The notes under the pieces: model-generated | What the model saw: only the letters and a program-made list of their open reading frames with translations | Databases searched by the model: none | What the model was told of the DNA's origin: nothing | Position numbers and translations under genes: made by a program | Shown: piece by piece, positions 27,006 to 38,345 of the stretch | Layout of the letters: every line of letters begins with the position of its first letter | Numbering within the stretch: the first letter of the stretch is position 1 | Assembly (NCBI RefSeq): GCF_910596095.1 | Contig: NC_056535.1 | Location: forward strand, 23,328,505 to 23,392,504 | Direction: 5' to 3' | Source: Thunnus maccoyii | Taxonomy: Eukaryota; Chordata; Actinopteri; Scombriformes; Scombridae | DNA length: 64,000 nucleotides

Positions 27006-28010
27006 TACTCAAACACTTTTACACACACACACACACACACACACATACTAATAAACACTACAATTTGACTAGCAGTGGTTCGCCTGTGAAAGCTAACAGG
27101 AGGCACTTTAAGGGGTTTTATTTTTGTGTTTTTGTCCTACTTTTCCGGAGGATTTACATAAGTCACATTGTGTTCCCACGACCCGACGCCTGATTGCTCC
27201 CGGCGGGTTTCACAGAGGGTGTCGCACACATCCCCAAAGTGAGGAGGTATCCGGCCACCGTCTCGACACTGCGCTGCCACTTCACGCTCACCTCAGTGAC
27301 AGGGTGTCACCTGACGACAAGGCTCATTACCTCGAGGAAGAGGAGTCGGAAGGGATTTACAAAAATGATAACAGACTCCCTCTTTATTTATTAAAGGGAA
27401 AAATACTTCCTCACTTTTGTTAAATTTGAATAAATTGATAACTGCCTGAAGCTACATTCCAGGTCAACTTGATCCATATTTTCCAAATACATGATGTCTT
27501 CATCTGTATTTGATGTTTCTTTTGTAATGTGGTGGAGGCTAAAGGAAGGCGTGTTTTTTACTCAATTATAAGGTGTAACTGGATCGTAGGCAGTGTGAAG
27601 CTGTCTTAATATCGCTGCAATGGCTAAATGGATTTTATGATTCTCCTCGTAAGAAGCCTTTAGTCGCCTCTTCGTCTATTCTTTTTCTTATCTGACTCGA
27701 CTTGTAGTACATAAGCTGCATTATTCTAATGTAACATCTCAAACATCAGCATGCTACCCAGTCAAACATCTGTCTTCTCCTACTTCTTTTCCAGTTTTAA
27801 ATGAATTAAAACTCTTGATTAATCCTAATGTGCCAGGTAGGATGTTTTTACCGTGGAATTCATGTTAAATGTTTTATTTCTTGTAACATATCAGGTCAGG
27901 GGAGCTGCAGGTCATGCTGCTTGATTAAAACAAAATGTCCCGCCTTACAATAATTAACCATGAAGAGAGAGAGAGAGAAAAAAAAAGAGATTAACTATTT
28001 AAATAAATAT
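26829..28010 (+). other. shisa4 3' UTR (extent uncertain)
   Basis: Untranslated DNA follows the TGA at 26826-26828. It opens with CA and CT microsatellites. AATAAA hexamers at 27429-27434 and 28002-28007 are the first candidate polyadenylation signals. The real end is not decidable from sequence alone. Confidence 0.45.
26844..27043. repeat. Compound CA / CT / CA microsatellite after the shisa4 stop
   Basis: A pure CA tract at 26844-26900 begins only 16 nt after the stop codon. It is followed by a CT tract at about 26966-26990 and further CA tracts at 26990-27005 and 27021-27043. Confidence 0.95.
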
Positions 28011-28121
28011 TTTGTAAATCTGTTCTTCAACTGAATATTTTATGATATTGTAACATTTTAAAACTGTATTGTTGTAACATAAGATATGATGTTTTAAGCA
28101 TTTTGGCATCTTTCCATTTGG

Positions 28122-28125
<4 letters not shown>

Positions 28126-28153
<28 letters not shown>

Positions 28154-28157
28154 GAGG
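28126..28157. repeat. ATT trinucleotide microsatellite
   Basis: About ten uninterrupted ATT units in the shisa4-lmod1 gap. Confidence 0.85.
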
Positions 28158-28252
28158 TTACCTTTTACTGTGAACGGGTTCTTCTCACCTTCTGGACAAG
28201 CTACAAAGCCAAAAATCACTACGATTCAAAAAGTAGATTTTGTTGACCTCTC

Positions 28253-28414
28253 TTTAAAGGAATAGTTAAGACATTTTGGGAAATATACATATTTGCTTTC
28301 ATGCGGAGAGTGAAATATGTAGGCTATATTTAAGGTACAGAAGTGAGAATGGTATCGATCTTCTCTTCTAACAATATATTTATGCATTTCCCAAAATGTT
28401 GAACTATTACTTTA
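28253..28414. repeat. Short MITE with TTAAAGG ends and 30-bp inverted repeats
   Basis: The left end is TTAAAGGAATAGTTAAGACA, then TTTTGGGAAAT. The right end read in reverse complement is TTAAAGTAATAGTTCAACA, then TTTTGGGAAAT. I recognise this as an internally deleted copy of an abundant percomorph repeat that usually carries a longer centre. It has no coding capacity. Confidence 0.8.
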
Positions 28415-29774
28415 ATTTTCACTTCCAGATTTTGGTTCCAGTGAGGTCAGAGCCTGTAACCTGTATATTTATCTGTAACTGGGTCTAGTATAGCATCTGG
28501 GACAGAAAGTAACAGCCCTTTGTACCCTTTGTAAGATGTCTGAAAGCAGGATGTTGATGTAATTGTAAATGTATTGAACATCTAATCCTCGATGTTAAAT
28601 GAGGCACATAATTAGAAACACAACAAACTCGTTCCGTTGTGCTGTTCAGAGAAGCCTGGACTTTCTCAAACCTTTTCCTCGAGACTTTGCTGTATCTTGT
28701 CTCACTGCAGAACCATGCAATGAATCAGACGAGAGTTATTTCCCCCCTCGTTTACAGCATAAATGATTTGTTGAGCCTTTGTAAAGCACAAAGAGATTAC
28801 TGGAATTTTCTTTGTAAGATGCTTTTCATGTAGTTTGACATACATTTGTTCAATAATGTTTCTGTCAATTTGTGCTTCTGACCAACTCCATGAGTGTGTT
28901 TAATGAAACTGACATCAGTTGCAAAATAACTTGTCTAGATATGGCTTTTTTTGTCTGTTGTCATATGGATGGTATGACATTGTAATATAAAGTGAGTGAA
29001 AAGTTTTTATTTCTATTAACATAAAATTTAACTTTGGAATGTAAAAACAGATTTGTCTGCTGTGTCTTATTTTATTTTTTAATGGAGATGGATGTTCCCA
29101 AGAAATATAATTATGCAACATTTAAAAGGGGGTCAGTGTGTGTTGACATCATTTTGACCACTAGATGTCCATATTTACCTCCAAAGAAGGTTAAATATGT
29201 TAGATGAATTCATGCTCATAAAATATTAACATATATTTACACTCCAGCCTGTACAACATTTGATTGTATAGTTTGCCTCACAACTGTAACATTTACATTT
29301 TTATATATTGAAAAATTATACAGTCCACCTGCACATATACACATATTTATATATGTTATAAGTCTTATTTTTACTGTTATTCTAATTATTATTCCTTATT
29401 GTACACTAGACATTAAGTTCAGCCTCAACACTACACCACCCTGCATTTCACTGCACATGTAAAATGAGCTTGTGACATAAAAACTCTGATTTGCTTCTAA
29501 CAAATAATGTTTCCCCCTAAATCATGTTGTAAAAACAAAACTACATGTTTTAATTCAACTCCCCCCCCAAAAAAAGATGGGAATGTGTTTCTTTAAGAAA
29601 CCACAAAATAGGAAAAAATCTTGTGGCGTAAAATCTAATATGAAATTCTTAGCTGTTAAAATTAGAATCATTACTTAATAAATCATCAGGGACTCAGTAT
29701 AAAGATGAATTGTGTAATAGGAAGTCTGTGTAACTCTGCTCTGGCATCTCTGTAAACTTCAGCCCTTCCCATTA

Positions 29775-29784
29775 CCTTTAAAGG
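29775..29784 (+). promoter_or_regulatory. CArG box (SRF site), perfect consensus
   Basis: CCTTTAAAGG fits CC(A/T)6GG exactly. It lies 379 bp upstream of the lmod1 start codon, and 15 bp separate it from the next CArG-like site. SRF with myocardin drives smooth-muscle genes, including leiomodin-1 in mammals (family knowledge). Function here is inferred. Confidence 0.65.
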
Positions 29785-29799
29785 AGTGTGTACCCTGAA

Positions 29800-29809
29800 C
29801 TAAATATGG
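29800..29809 (+). promoter_or_regulatory. CArG-like box, one mismatch
   Basis: CTAAATATGG differs from CC(A/T)6GG at one outer base, a variant seen in muscle promoters. It pairs with the perfect site at 29775 (start-to-start 25 bp), as expected of tandem SRF sites. Confidence 0.55.
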
Positions 29810-30162
29810 ACATGCACTTTCACAGGATTTCGAAGAATGTCCCAGCCTCACAGTCCATTTTGATGATGCGAGCCTCTTGCAGTTCGTCACTGGTACCCCC
29901 TCACTGCAAGACCGTGAGTCTAGCCTCTTTGCACCAGGATTGATGCCTCTGGTGGCTTTTTGGTGAGCAGGACGCGGCAGGACAGCAGGACATCAGCTTT
30001 GGCTTATGGGAATACTCAACCTCTTACCATAGGAGAGAAATTACACAATAATCTGGTTTACAATTAAGGAATACGCTGCACTAACACCATCAGCACCTCC
30101 AAAGAAATCAAATTCTTCTGTTCTCCACGGGCGTAGCCTTTACCCAAGAATTTTAGGCAACT

Positions 30163-33100
30163 ATGTCCAGGAGAAAGGTGAGAGGCCTGACCCGTACGGG
30201 TCGTCAGGTCAGTGAGGACCCAGACCTGGACAACCTGCTGTCCACCCTCTCCCCCGAGGAGATGGAGGAGCTGGAGAAGGACATGGAGAAAGTGCCAGAC
30301 ATCAACCCAGAGGATGGGAAGGTCATCGTCCAAGGGGAGAGCCAATCTGCGCAGCCACCAACAAGCAACAATGTCCAGGATGCTAAACGGGACGCCCAAC
30401 GGGAGAGTGGAACAAAAGGGCGGCTCAGTCAGAGGGAACAGTCATTTGAGGTATGATGGTGAATCCTTAAATTGATTCTGCTTTAGTGGCACCTATGAGT
30501 GCGTTTGTAGTGAACCTGAAGCACAATCTGTATGTTTTTAAGACCCTTCACTGTCTTAAAATGTTTATATTTGAGCTCCTTCCAGCAGCTTTTGTTAAAA
30601 ATGCAGATAAGAAACATTAGAAGAGTTTATAAAATCTAAAACAATGTACGTGTGATAGAACCAGCATTACGTAACACTCACTGTCCCGAGGTATTCTAAT
30701 GATAGCTTCATGTGCTGTTTTCTTTAATTGTGCTTGAAGCAAACAGCCAACTGGACCTCATGCACCCTGAGTCCATCAACTCATAAATAGTCGTCCCCAG
30801 AGTTGTCCTGTGTGCCAGGAAAAATATTGTTTTCCCCTCTGAGACCTGCTTGCTCACATCCATTTCACATTCTTAACCATCCTCTTACAAGCGGAGAAAC
30901 ATGCTGGCATTTCTGTTATTCCTATGACATGCCATAAAAGTTTTTTCATCAATGCATTCTGACACAGAGCCCTCCTCCGCTGAGTGTCAGGGAACCAGAT
31001 TTCTAGCAGTTTCTGTGTTTAAAGGAGAGGCACTTCAGTCGATGGAGCTGCGGCCCTGTGGAGCTTCTTAATCCCGGCCTGATGGAATTCCTTGGTTGAT
31101 TGCTCCTACGCTCACTGCCTTTTAAGGATACATCTGCCAGGGCCACGGCCTCACACAGCAAAACAGATGGAGACTCACAAATCAAACACTTAGCAAGCTA
31201 CCCGCTGCAAATGTATCCCTGTGCTATAAAAGATGGCTCCTTGTCCTTTTGCTGACTGTAAACACACATGCCATATTGTGTCAGACAGGCTGTGTGTGTT
31301 TACAGTGGGCAGATGGATGGAGAGCTGTCTTACAGTAGAGGAATACAGTAATTGAACAAATATTTGCTTGGATTAGTGTTATATCATATGGTACATGGCT
31401 TACAATATATACTGTATGACTGTAAGAGCAGGTTCTGCTTCACTTTATAATGTATTTACTGTATATCCAATATAAATCCAAAATTCTGAGACTTTAAAGA
31501 GGTCTTTAAATTCTGCAAGATAGCAGCCTTTTGCTGTATCTGCTGTGATGTATTTTGGTTTATGGCACTATTTTCTCTTCTGTACAAGAAGCTTTGATTA
31601 AAATAACCCTATAATTGTTTGCTTTTGGTACTAGCATATATTTAGCTGCTTTACTTCCTAACAAAATGGCTGATGTCTTCCATATCACTCTCATATTTGT
31701 CCTCCTGCAGGGTGAGCAAAAGAAGGAGAGCCGGAAGCAGGAATACCTGAGGAAGATGGGCCTGAGCCAGGAGGGGAATGACGACGTGAAAGTAGGGTTA
31801 CGTAGACAAGCTAGTATGTCAAGTGAAAAAGATATCAAGGCAGACGACAGGAAAAGCAAAGGTCCCGAATCTTTGAAAGAGGAGCGAAGTCGGCTTTCAA
31901 GTCGATTCAGGAAGCAGGAGAGCAAAGAGATTGACGTGAAAGAGGGGACCAGTGAAAAAGAGAAACGAAGCGAGGACAATAAGCTAAGAGACAGAAGAGA
32001 AGACAGGGAGAGCACAGGTAGCAAAACAAAGGATATGATCTCCAAGTTACAGGACAAAAAGGACGACAGCAGAGAGAAGGAGAGGAAAGAGGACTGCAGG
32101 AGAAAAGATGACAGCAAAACCAAAGACATTATCTCAAAGCTACGAGAAAAGAGTGAAAAGGAGGTCGGCAAGGAAAAGGAGAGAAGATCAGAGAACTTCA
32201 GGACACAAGGACTCGTCTCTAAAATGTTGGAGAAGCAGAGCAAAGTACAAGAAGTCCAGGCTCCGGAGAGTAAACCAGAGGAGAAGAAACCTAAAGCAGA
32301 TGAGAAAAAAGCTGAAGATAAAACCAAGCCTGAAATCAAACTCGAGCGACAGCCGTCCATGAAGGGTAACGTGCAAGTGAAACACGACAAGGCAGAAAAA
32401 AGAACAGACAGAGAAGAGCTGGTTAACCACAGTGACCATGTGAAAGAGAAGGACAAGAAGATAAGCACAGAGAAGAAAGTAGAGGAGAAAAAGGAAAAAG
32501 AGGATGGGAAAGGAAAAGTTAAAAAAGTCGAAGAAAAAGAGAAAGTTGGCAACTGCGTGGCCAAAAACACTCCAAACAGCAAGAAAGCAGAAGAAGAGGA
32601 GGACGAAGACTCGAGCATGTTTGATGAGCTGATGGCGCAGGTTCGAAGCAATGACCCCTCGCTGACTGAGCTCAATGTCAACAACTCAGAGGTCATCAAG
32701 ACGAAAACGCTCATCGAGTTTGCAGAGGCTTTGCACAAAAACACTCATGTTAAGAGCTTCGCTTTGGCGAACTGCCGAGCGGATGACCACGTGGCTTACG
32801 CCATCGCTGGCACGCTGCGTAGCAACAAGACCATCACCAGTATCAACCTTGACTCCAACCATCTCACCGGCAAGGGCATCCTGTCTCTCATCCAGTCGCT
32901 GCAACACAACTCCACACTCACCGAGCTCCGTTTCCAAAACCAGCGTCACATCTGTGGCGGGAAAACCGAGATGGAGATGATCAAGATTCTAAAAGATAAC
33001 ACCACCTTGCTGAAACTGGGCTACCACTTCGAGTTAGCCGGGCCCAGAATGACCACAACGAACATACTGAGTCGCAACATGGACCGGCAGAGACAGAAGC

Positions 33101-33595
33101 GCCTGCAGGAGCAGAAGCAGGCCCAGGCCAACGGGGAGAAGAAGGGGACACTGGAGGTGCCCAAGACGGGCGGAGGAGGATCTCTAAGAAGCTCACCCAA
33201 AGTCTCCCCCAAAGTTTCTCCCATACCCTCACCCATGCCTTCGCCGAAACTGACTCCCAAAAGAGGAGCTGGAGGTCCGGCTCCACCACCACCTCCACCT
33301 CCTCCTGGGGGTGGACCTCCACCTCCTCCCCCTCCCATGCTGAATGTGGATAGCTTGAGGAACTCTCTGACTCCGGTGTCGCAGAGGAAGCTGGATGGAA
33401 AAAGCCCAGGTGCTAGTAAGAACTCAAGGGACCAACTGCTTGCCTCAATCAGAGGAAGCAACATGAAACAACTCAAGAAGGTACGTAAGATGAGTTTCTA
33501 GATAGATTTGCTCAGCCAAAGTGCATTCAGACATACTTACATTTTATTTCCTCCCCTCCCCAACACAGGTGCCGGTGCCAAAGTGGTTGCAGTAA
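30163..33595 (+). CDS. lmod1: Leiomodin-1 (actin filament nucleator), 3 coding exons
   Basis: Exons 30163-30450, 31711-33480 and 33569-33595 give 694 residues. Residues about 18-42 (EDPDLDNLLSTLSPEEMEEL) form the tropomodulin-like N-terminal tropomyosin/actin-binding helix. Residues about 100-395 are a long, highly charged Lys/Glu region with a roughly 30-residue internal repeat. Residues about 398-550 are the leucine-rich-repeat actin-binding domain (LNVNNS, FALANCRADDHVA, LDSNHLTGKGIL, FQNQRHICGGKTEME). Then come Ser-Pro repeats, a poly-proline run (about 620-638) and a WH2 motif (DQLLASIRGSNMKQLKK, about 668-686). The tiny last exon encodes VPVPKWLQ. Leiomodins nucleate actin filaments from three bound monomers in muscle; Lmod1 is the smooth-muscle form. 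The large second exon and small last exon are as in other leiomodins. Family assignment is very secure. Paralogue choice rests on the long charged linker and on position between shisa4 and timm17a. Confidence 0.95.
31118..31127 (+). promoter_or_regulatory. Intronic CArG box in lmod1 intron 1
   Basis: CCTTTTAAGG is a perfect CC(A/T)6GG match, 668 bp into the first intron. Intronic CArG boxes are common in smooth-muscle genes. One perfect match per few kilobases of AT-rich DNA can occur by chance, so function is uncertain. Confidence 0.45.
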
Positions 33596-34760
33596 TATTT
33601 CCTGTTGGAATATAAAGTGAAAAAAGAAGAAAGAGGGAGAACAGACATCTCGCCACAGGTTTTCACAGAGATAAACTCTACAATCCCGTCAGATGTGGTC
33701 AAAGCGCTGCGCTGTGGGACGGACAGATGGAGAAGATGAATCATAAGATGCCCATCGGTTGGATGACAAGTCCTCACTATGAGTTCTCCCCTCAAACACT
33801 GGACCAAAAGGACTCTGTGGAGAATGAGTATCGTAGGGGTCTCTATTAGCTGACTGCAGAGAGTGTGTTGAGTTTGTGATTGTTTGTCTTCAGTTCATAT
33901 TGACGCTTTGCTGGTTATTTGCACTAGGTGATATGAAGCCGATCATATAACATGTTGGCTTGTGTATGCAGCTGAATGTGAGCATGGTGGGAGTGTATGA
34001 TGAGCTTTAATAAGAGATTCAAATAACTCTTTATAAAATTCTAATATACAAAAGTCTATCAATTATATAGTGGACATTAATTTGACCATTTATTTATTTG
34101 TGGAGAGGGAATCCACTCCGTACTTGTCAGTTGTAAATCTGCTCAAACTGGGAATTCTGAAATGGCGAAAATATCAGGGAATAAACAAACATGGCGGCCT
34201 GACTTAAGAAAAATCACATTATCTGGGTAAAGAAAAGACAAAAGGTCAAGGTGGTCTTTGATTGTGCGTCTCATTTTCAAATCTCAAGACATCTCAGGCA
34301 GAGTTTAAAGGATTGGAAAGCAGCCCAGAGGAATCCTGGTGCATGACGAAAGAGTTTTAGCATGAAAATAATTGCATAATACTTTTTTTTTTTTAATCAG
34401 GAAGTGCAAATGGCTGTCCTTTGGTATCTGACGTTATATTTTGTGCAGAATAATTCTAGCCTGGGTGTTTGAATATCTTACATAACTTTTATGTAATACA
34501 TCTACATGTCTTAACCTTGGGGATTTGGAAAACCATTACTGGCTTTTATCAACCCTCCTGTTGATTTGCGCCGTACTTTTAAGTGAATGTCATTTCAAAG
34601 CAATTTAATGTGATAAAAAAAAAAATCAGAGTGGCACTCTGCTGATAATGATGTGTTTTGTGTAATGAAGGATTCTCTGTCATATTTGATTACACATGCC
34701 TTTCTTACAGAGCCTGTATGTCTTCAATAAAAGACTCTGGTATGTTTGCAATGACAAGTC
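33596..34760 (+). terminator. lmod1 3' UTR and polyadenylation signal
   Basis: About 1.1 kb of untranslated sequence follows the TAA at 33593-33595. AATAAA at 34726-34731 is followed within 30-60 nt by a GT-rich stretch ('gtgtgatgtgatgttgtgcctgg'), a good downstream element. Cleavage is expected near 34745-34755. Confidence 0.65.
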
Positions 34761-36499
34761 ACAAGTGTGATGTGATGTTGTGCCTGGCTGATATGTACAG
34801 TATATGGAAAATGAAATACAACTAATTTTAAAATCGAAACCCTTTTGCAATATTTTTTTAATATGATAAATCAAGGAATGTGTGTATTAAAATCTGCTGT
34901 CATTTGTTATATGTGTTATATGAAATCTCCGTAATCAGGTATTTCCATTTCACTTCAGCTCTATCTGTCTCATAATAGTGACGCACAATATATACAGATC
35001 CATATATAGATATGTATCCGTAGCTAACAACCAACCTGCAGCATAAACAATATCTCCAGATTTAAAGGACAGGATTTGCACTCTAATCCTACTGCGTGTG
35101 ACTCCTGACAACTTATTTAGATTGATTTCAAGACCATCACTGCACACGTCTGTGCTTATGCATCCAGCAATGACGGATATTTACACTATCTGTTGCTCTT
35201 TACATAACATGTTTAAGGCTGCAGGAAAACAGTGTGAGCTGTGTAGTGTTCACCCACCAGCTGGCGAGGCAGCCATCATCCTGGGTGTGCAGAGGAGAAG
35301 AGGGGAACAGCAGCAACAGGCCAGTTTATGTCTCCATCGCCCTGCCTCAGCCTCTGCATCCATGAAATGCCTATATTTGGTCATTTCTCAATGAAGGCTT
35401 GCTCTGCAATTCATTCCTTTCTCGTTCCTAATAATGGGCCGCTGGCCAGCGGTCTGTCTCTCTCGGCTGTAGCTGCTCTGCTGACCAGCAGCACTGATCT
35501 GATGGAGGAAAAAGAGGGGAAGGAATGAAAATGTTGAGATTACTGGTTGGTCAGTGCCAACAAAGGGGATCTGAGGAGAAAATGGTTGTCATTTGTAGGC
35601 TCACTCACTCACTCATAACTGCACCTGCTGCAATCACACTTTGTTCTTCGTTCTCTGTATTATTATTTTTATTCTGTCGTCAGCTGTACTTAACAAGTTC
35701 CACACACTTACAGCTAGAAACACGGTCCCAGCTCTAACATACTGAGCATGTTTCCACAATGTGTGCTATTACTTGTATTTTCTAGAATATTCTAGTGACT
35801 TTATATACATTTTTAAAATATTAAAATTTATAATGGCAGTCTATTGGAGGAATGATAGGCCTCAGTTGGAAAGTTCAGAAACTCTCTGTAACTTTGAGAC
35901 TCACATGCTCGGATGTACGTTGGCCTACAGACAACGTTCAAACTTTAAAACGTTCAGCAAACTTTCAATATTCAAAGTTGTGTTCTGTGTTGTGATGCCA
36001 TGTGAAGTTTTGGAGCAATTTAAGTCAAATGTCAGAGCTTTCACAGCAGTTTTCAGATCTTATCAGTGTGTGATGTAATCAGGCACAGGCTGAAGCAGCC
36101 ATTTTTTAGACCAGAAAAAAAAATTCTAAACATGTCTCACTTCCACACTTTTAACTCTTCAAGCACATATCATACCTCAAAATGTTGCCACAACCCTCCT
36201 CTCTTTCAAAATGTAAATATATTTCTCATAGCAGTTATAGTTTTTGAGATCTAAACCTTAATTGATGGGAGAGCACTGTTATGCTCTCATTGACTGCAGT
36301 GCAATCTTCAGGTGTTGCCTCCTGTGTCTTAAACTTACAGATTCTCTCTTCCTTCAAACACTGTGTACACACATTATTCATTTTCATCTTCAGCTAATCC
36401 TACTGCCAGTTAAGATGTACAAATCTCTGAGCTACAAGCTTTAGTTTTAGACAAATCAATTTCTCCTCAACAAAATGAGAACTTTTTCTTAACATGTCA

Positions 36500-36600
36500 G
36501 TGGTAGCCTGCTGGCTCAGTGGTTTAAGCACTGTTATTGTGGTCAACTTCCCATGAGATTAAGGTTGTGGGTGAGATCCCTGCGTCTGGCACCACTGCTC
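36500..36600 (+). repeat. tRNA-derived SINE head (degenerate)
   Basis: A polymerase III A-box-like word, TGGCTCAGTGGT (36512-36523), is followed by a degenerate B-box region ('ggttgtgggtgagatccc', about 36564-36581). The order and spacing fit a tRNA-like SINE promoter. There is no good acceptor-stem pairing, so it is not a functional tRNA. Confidence 0.5.
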
Positions 36601-37544
36601 TTTTTGAGGAAATGCAGACAGAGAGACACACAGCTGGTCCACTCAACCGATTGATACTCTATGTCTCCCTTTTAACTGTAAGTATATTCAAACCCTCAGG
36701 TTTCATTCACAATTCAGAACTGCTTCAGTCTCATGCATGCATGCACGCAGGAGTTTGTGTGCACATATATCAATTAAACTATTCAATGTAATTATACCAA
36801 ACCTTATAATTTCCAGAATACCATAATTTGACGTTGTGTTTGGTATAAAAACCTTAAATTATGTAAAAACATAAAACACTATTACATGTGTGTTGAATGT
36901 TTTATTTACTATCCAAAACACAAACCACTCCAAAAATCACACTCAAAACTGAGCATGGTGTGCCATATAACAAATAAAAAATACATTAAAATGTGCACAA
37001 ACAGCAGTATTCAACAGTTTTAGTTGTAAGCTATCTATTACCAGTGACACTTTGTAACATTGTCTTTAGGGGAGACTGGCATTAAGAAAGACTAAGAGCC
37101 TCAGCTTAGAGGGACTGATCCGGTTTCTTCTCTCTGTTATTTAGTAATAGATTGGAAATGAAACAGGTAAATCAAAGAGAAAACAACACAGCACAGCTAC
37201 AACTATATTATTATTATTGCTAAATCACTGTTATTATGCTGTTGCACCTCAACTCTGGAACAGCCTCTCATAAAGTGTCAAAGAAACCTTAATAAGCGCA
37301 CACGTTTAAAAAGCATCTTTATACTTTTTAATGTTATGCATTGTCTACTGTGTCTCATTTATTCCTTCTTTTTCTATTCTTCCTCCTGTAAAGCACTTTT
37401 AAAGATCCCCTCCAGACATGTATTAAGATATATAAAAAATACTCTGCTTGGAACAATAATTTGTGTCTGCATCTTTTGTGTCCGTCTCCCTCATTAAAAA
37501 ATGCCAGAAGCTATGAATATGCAAATATATTTATTTTTAAAGGT

Positions 37545-37880
37545 TAACTGTTGGACTCAAGCTGTCTCCTACTTGACTGTAAAGTCCATTCTCAGAGTAT
37601 GTGCACTGGAAACTTCAAGTTTCCACATCATACTCGTGTAAGTTGAATAATGAACCAGGATTGGCTTCCAAACTAGTTGTGATGTCACAAATCCTGCCCG
37701 TCCCTTAAAATAAGATTTTCAATGAGCACAGAGAAACTGTTGAATTTAAGCAGATGAATGTGGAAACAGACTTCCAGTGTGAAACTCTGAACATATATCT
37801 CTCAGTATGGTGAAGCTCAAACATCCAACTGAAGGATTAAGAACAAAAACATATTTTTGAGTGGAAGTGGACTTTAACTT
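37545..37880. repeat. Probable dispersed repeat
   Basis: The block from 'aaaggttaactgttggactc' to 'gtggaagtggactttaa' resembles a repeat I have seen often in percomorph sequence. The ends show only weak inverted similarity. Family is not assigned. Confidence 0.35.
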
Positions 37881-38292
37881 CTTCTTCTGCTTGCTTATGT
37901 AATAAAGATATGACAGACTGATAAACTTTATGACTTAGTTAACTGTCTGTAAAGTGTGCCTCATTTGACAACCCAGGTTTAACTCCCTCCCCCTCAAACC
38001 GGGTATGCCTATCCTGATATTGGACCCTCAAGGCCAACTGAACCACTGATGTTGACAAATAAACCAGCTGGTGAGTACGGGGTCTTTGAAGTCCCAAAAA
38101 ACACTTTTACGGGATAACAAAATAACAAGCAGTTATTTTGTAACAACATTTGGGGTAGATCCAATTATTGTACTCCCACATAATGAACTATTTTCACAAT
38201 ATAACATCTTAGTTCCTCAAAATTACAACTTATTTAATGCAGGTAGCGTTTGGCTCTGGTGAAATACGCCTTTAAGACGCCGCGTGCTATCG

Positions 38293-38323
38293 TTACGTCA
38301 GGTTGTCGATAAGCCTGACGTCA
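38293..38323 (+). promoter_or_regulatory. Pair of CRE/ATF sites at the timm17a promoter
   Basis: TTACGTCA at 38293-38300 and the perfect palindromic CRE TGACGTCA at 38316-38323 lie 23 bp apart (start to start), with the perfect site 22 bp before the timm17a ATG. The region is CpG-bearing and has no TATA box. The second site would fall in or near a very short 5' UTR. CREB/ATF binding is inferred from consensus. Confidence 0.6.
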
Positions 38324-38345
38324 GAGGGAACACCGAAAGAACAAA

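Larger units (their letters stand above)
28415..30162. other. Intergenic stretch shisa4-lmod1 and lmod1 upstream region
   Basis: AT-rich DNA with no convincing coding exon. It contains the proximal CArG pair at 29775-29809. The last 200-300 bp before the lmod1 ATG at 30163 are taken as promoter and 5' UTR. Unlike the other four genes there is no CpG-rich start. Confidence 0.5.
34761..38280. other. Intergenic stretch between lmod1 and timm17a
   Basis: No convincing gene. Contents: a tRNA-derived SINE-like head at 36500-36600, a repeat-like block at about 37545-37880, and otherwise AT-rich sequence. A 105-codon open frame at 35761-36078 has no recognisable domain, and its surroundings look repetitive. 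Confidence 0.5.

Noticed and set aside
26737-27106. Open frames rich in Thr-His or Val-Cys
   Set aside because: Products of reading CA/GT dinucleotide repeats; not genes.
31560-32744. A 394-codon open frame on the minus strand, Ser/Phe/Leu-rich
   Set aside because: It lies opposite the Lys/Glu-rich coding part of lmod1 exon 2. Reverse complements of AAG/GAG/GAA codons give long Ser/Phe/Leu runs, and no family is recognisable.
33021-33476. Minus-strand open frame with a poly-glycine run
   Set aside because: Shadow of the lmod1 poly-proline segment.
36500-36600. A possible tRNA gene
   Set aside because: A-box is good, but the B-box is degenerate and no acceptor stem or clover-leaf closes. 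Better read as a SINE head.
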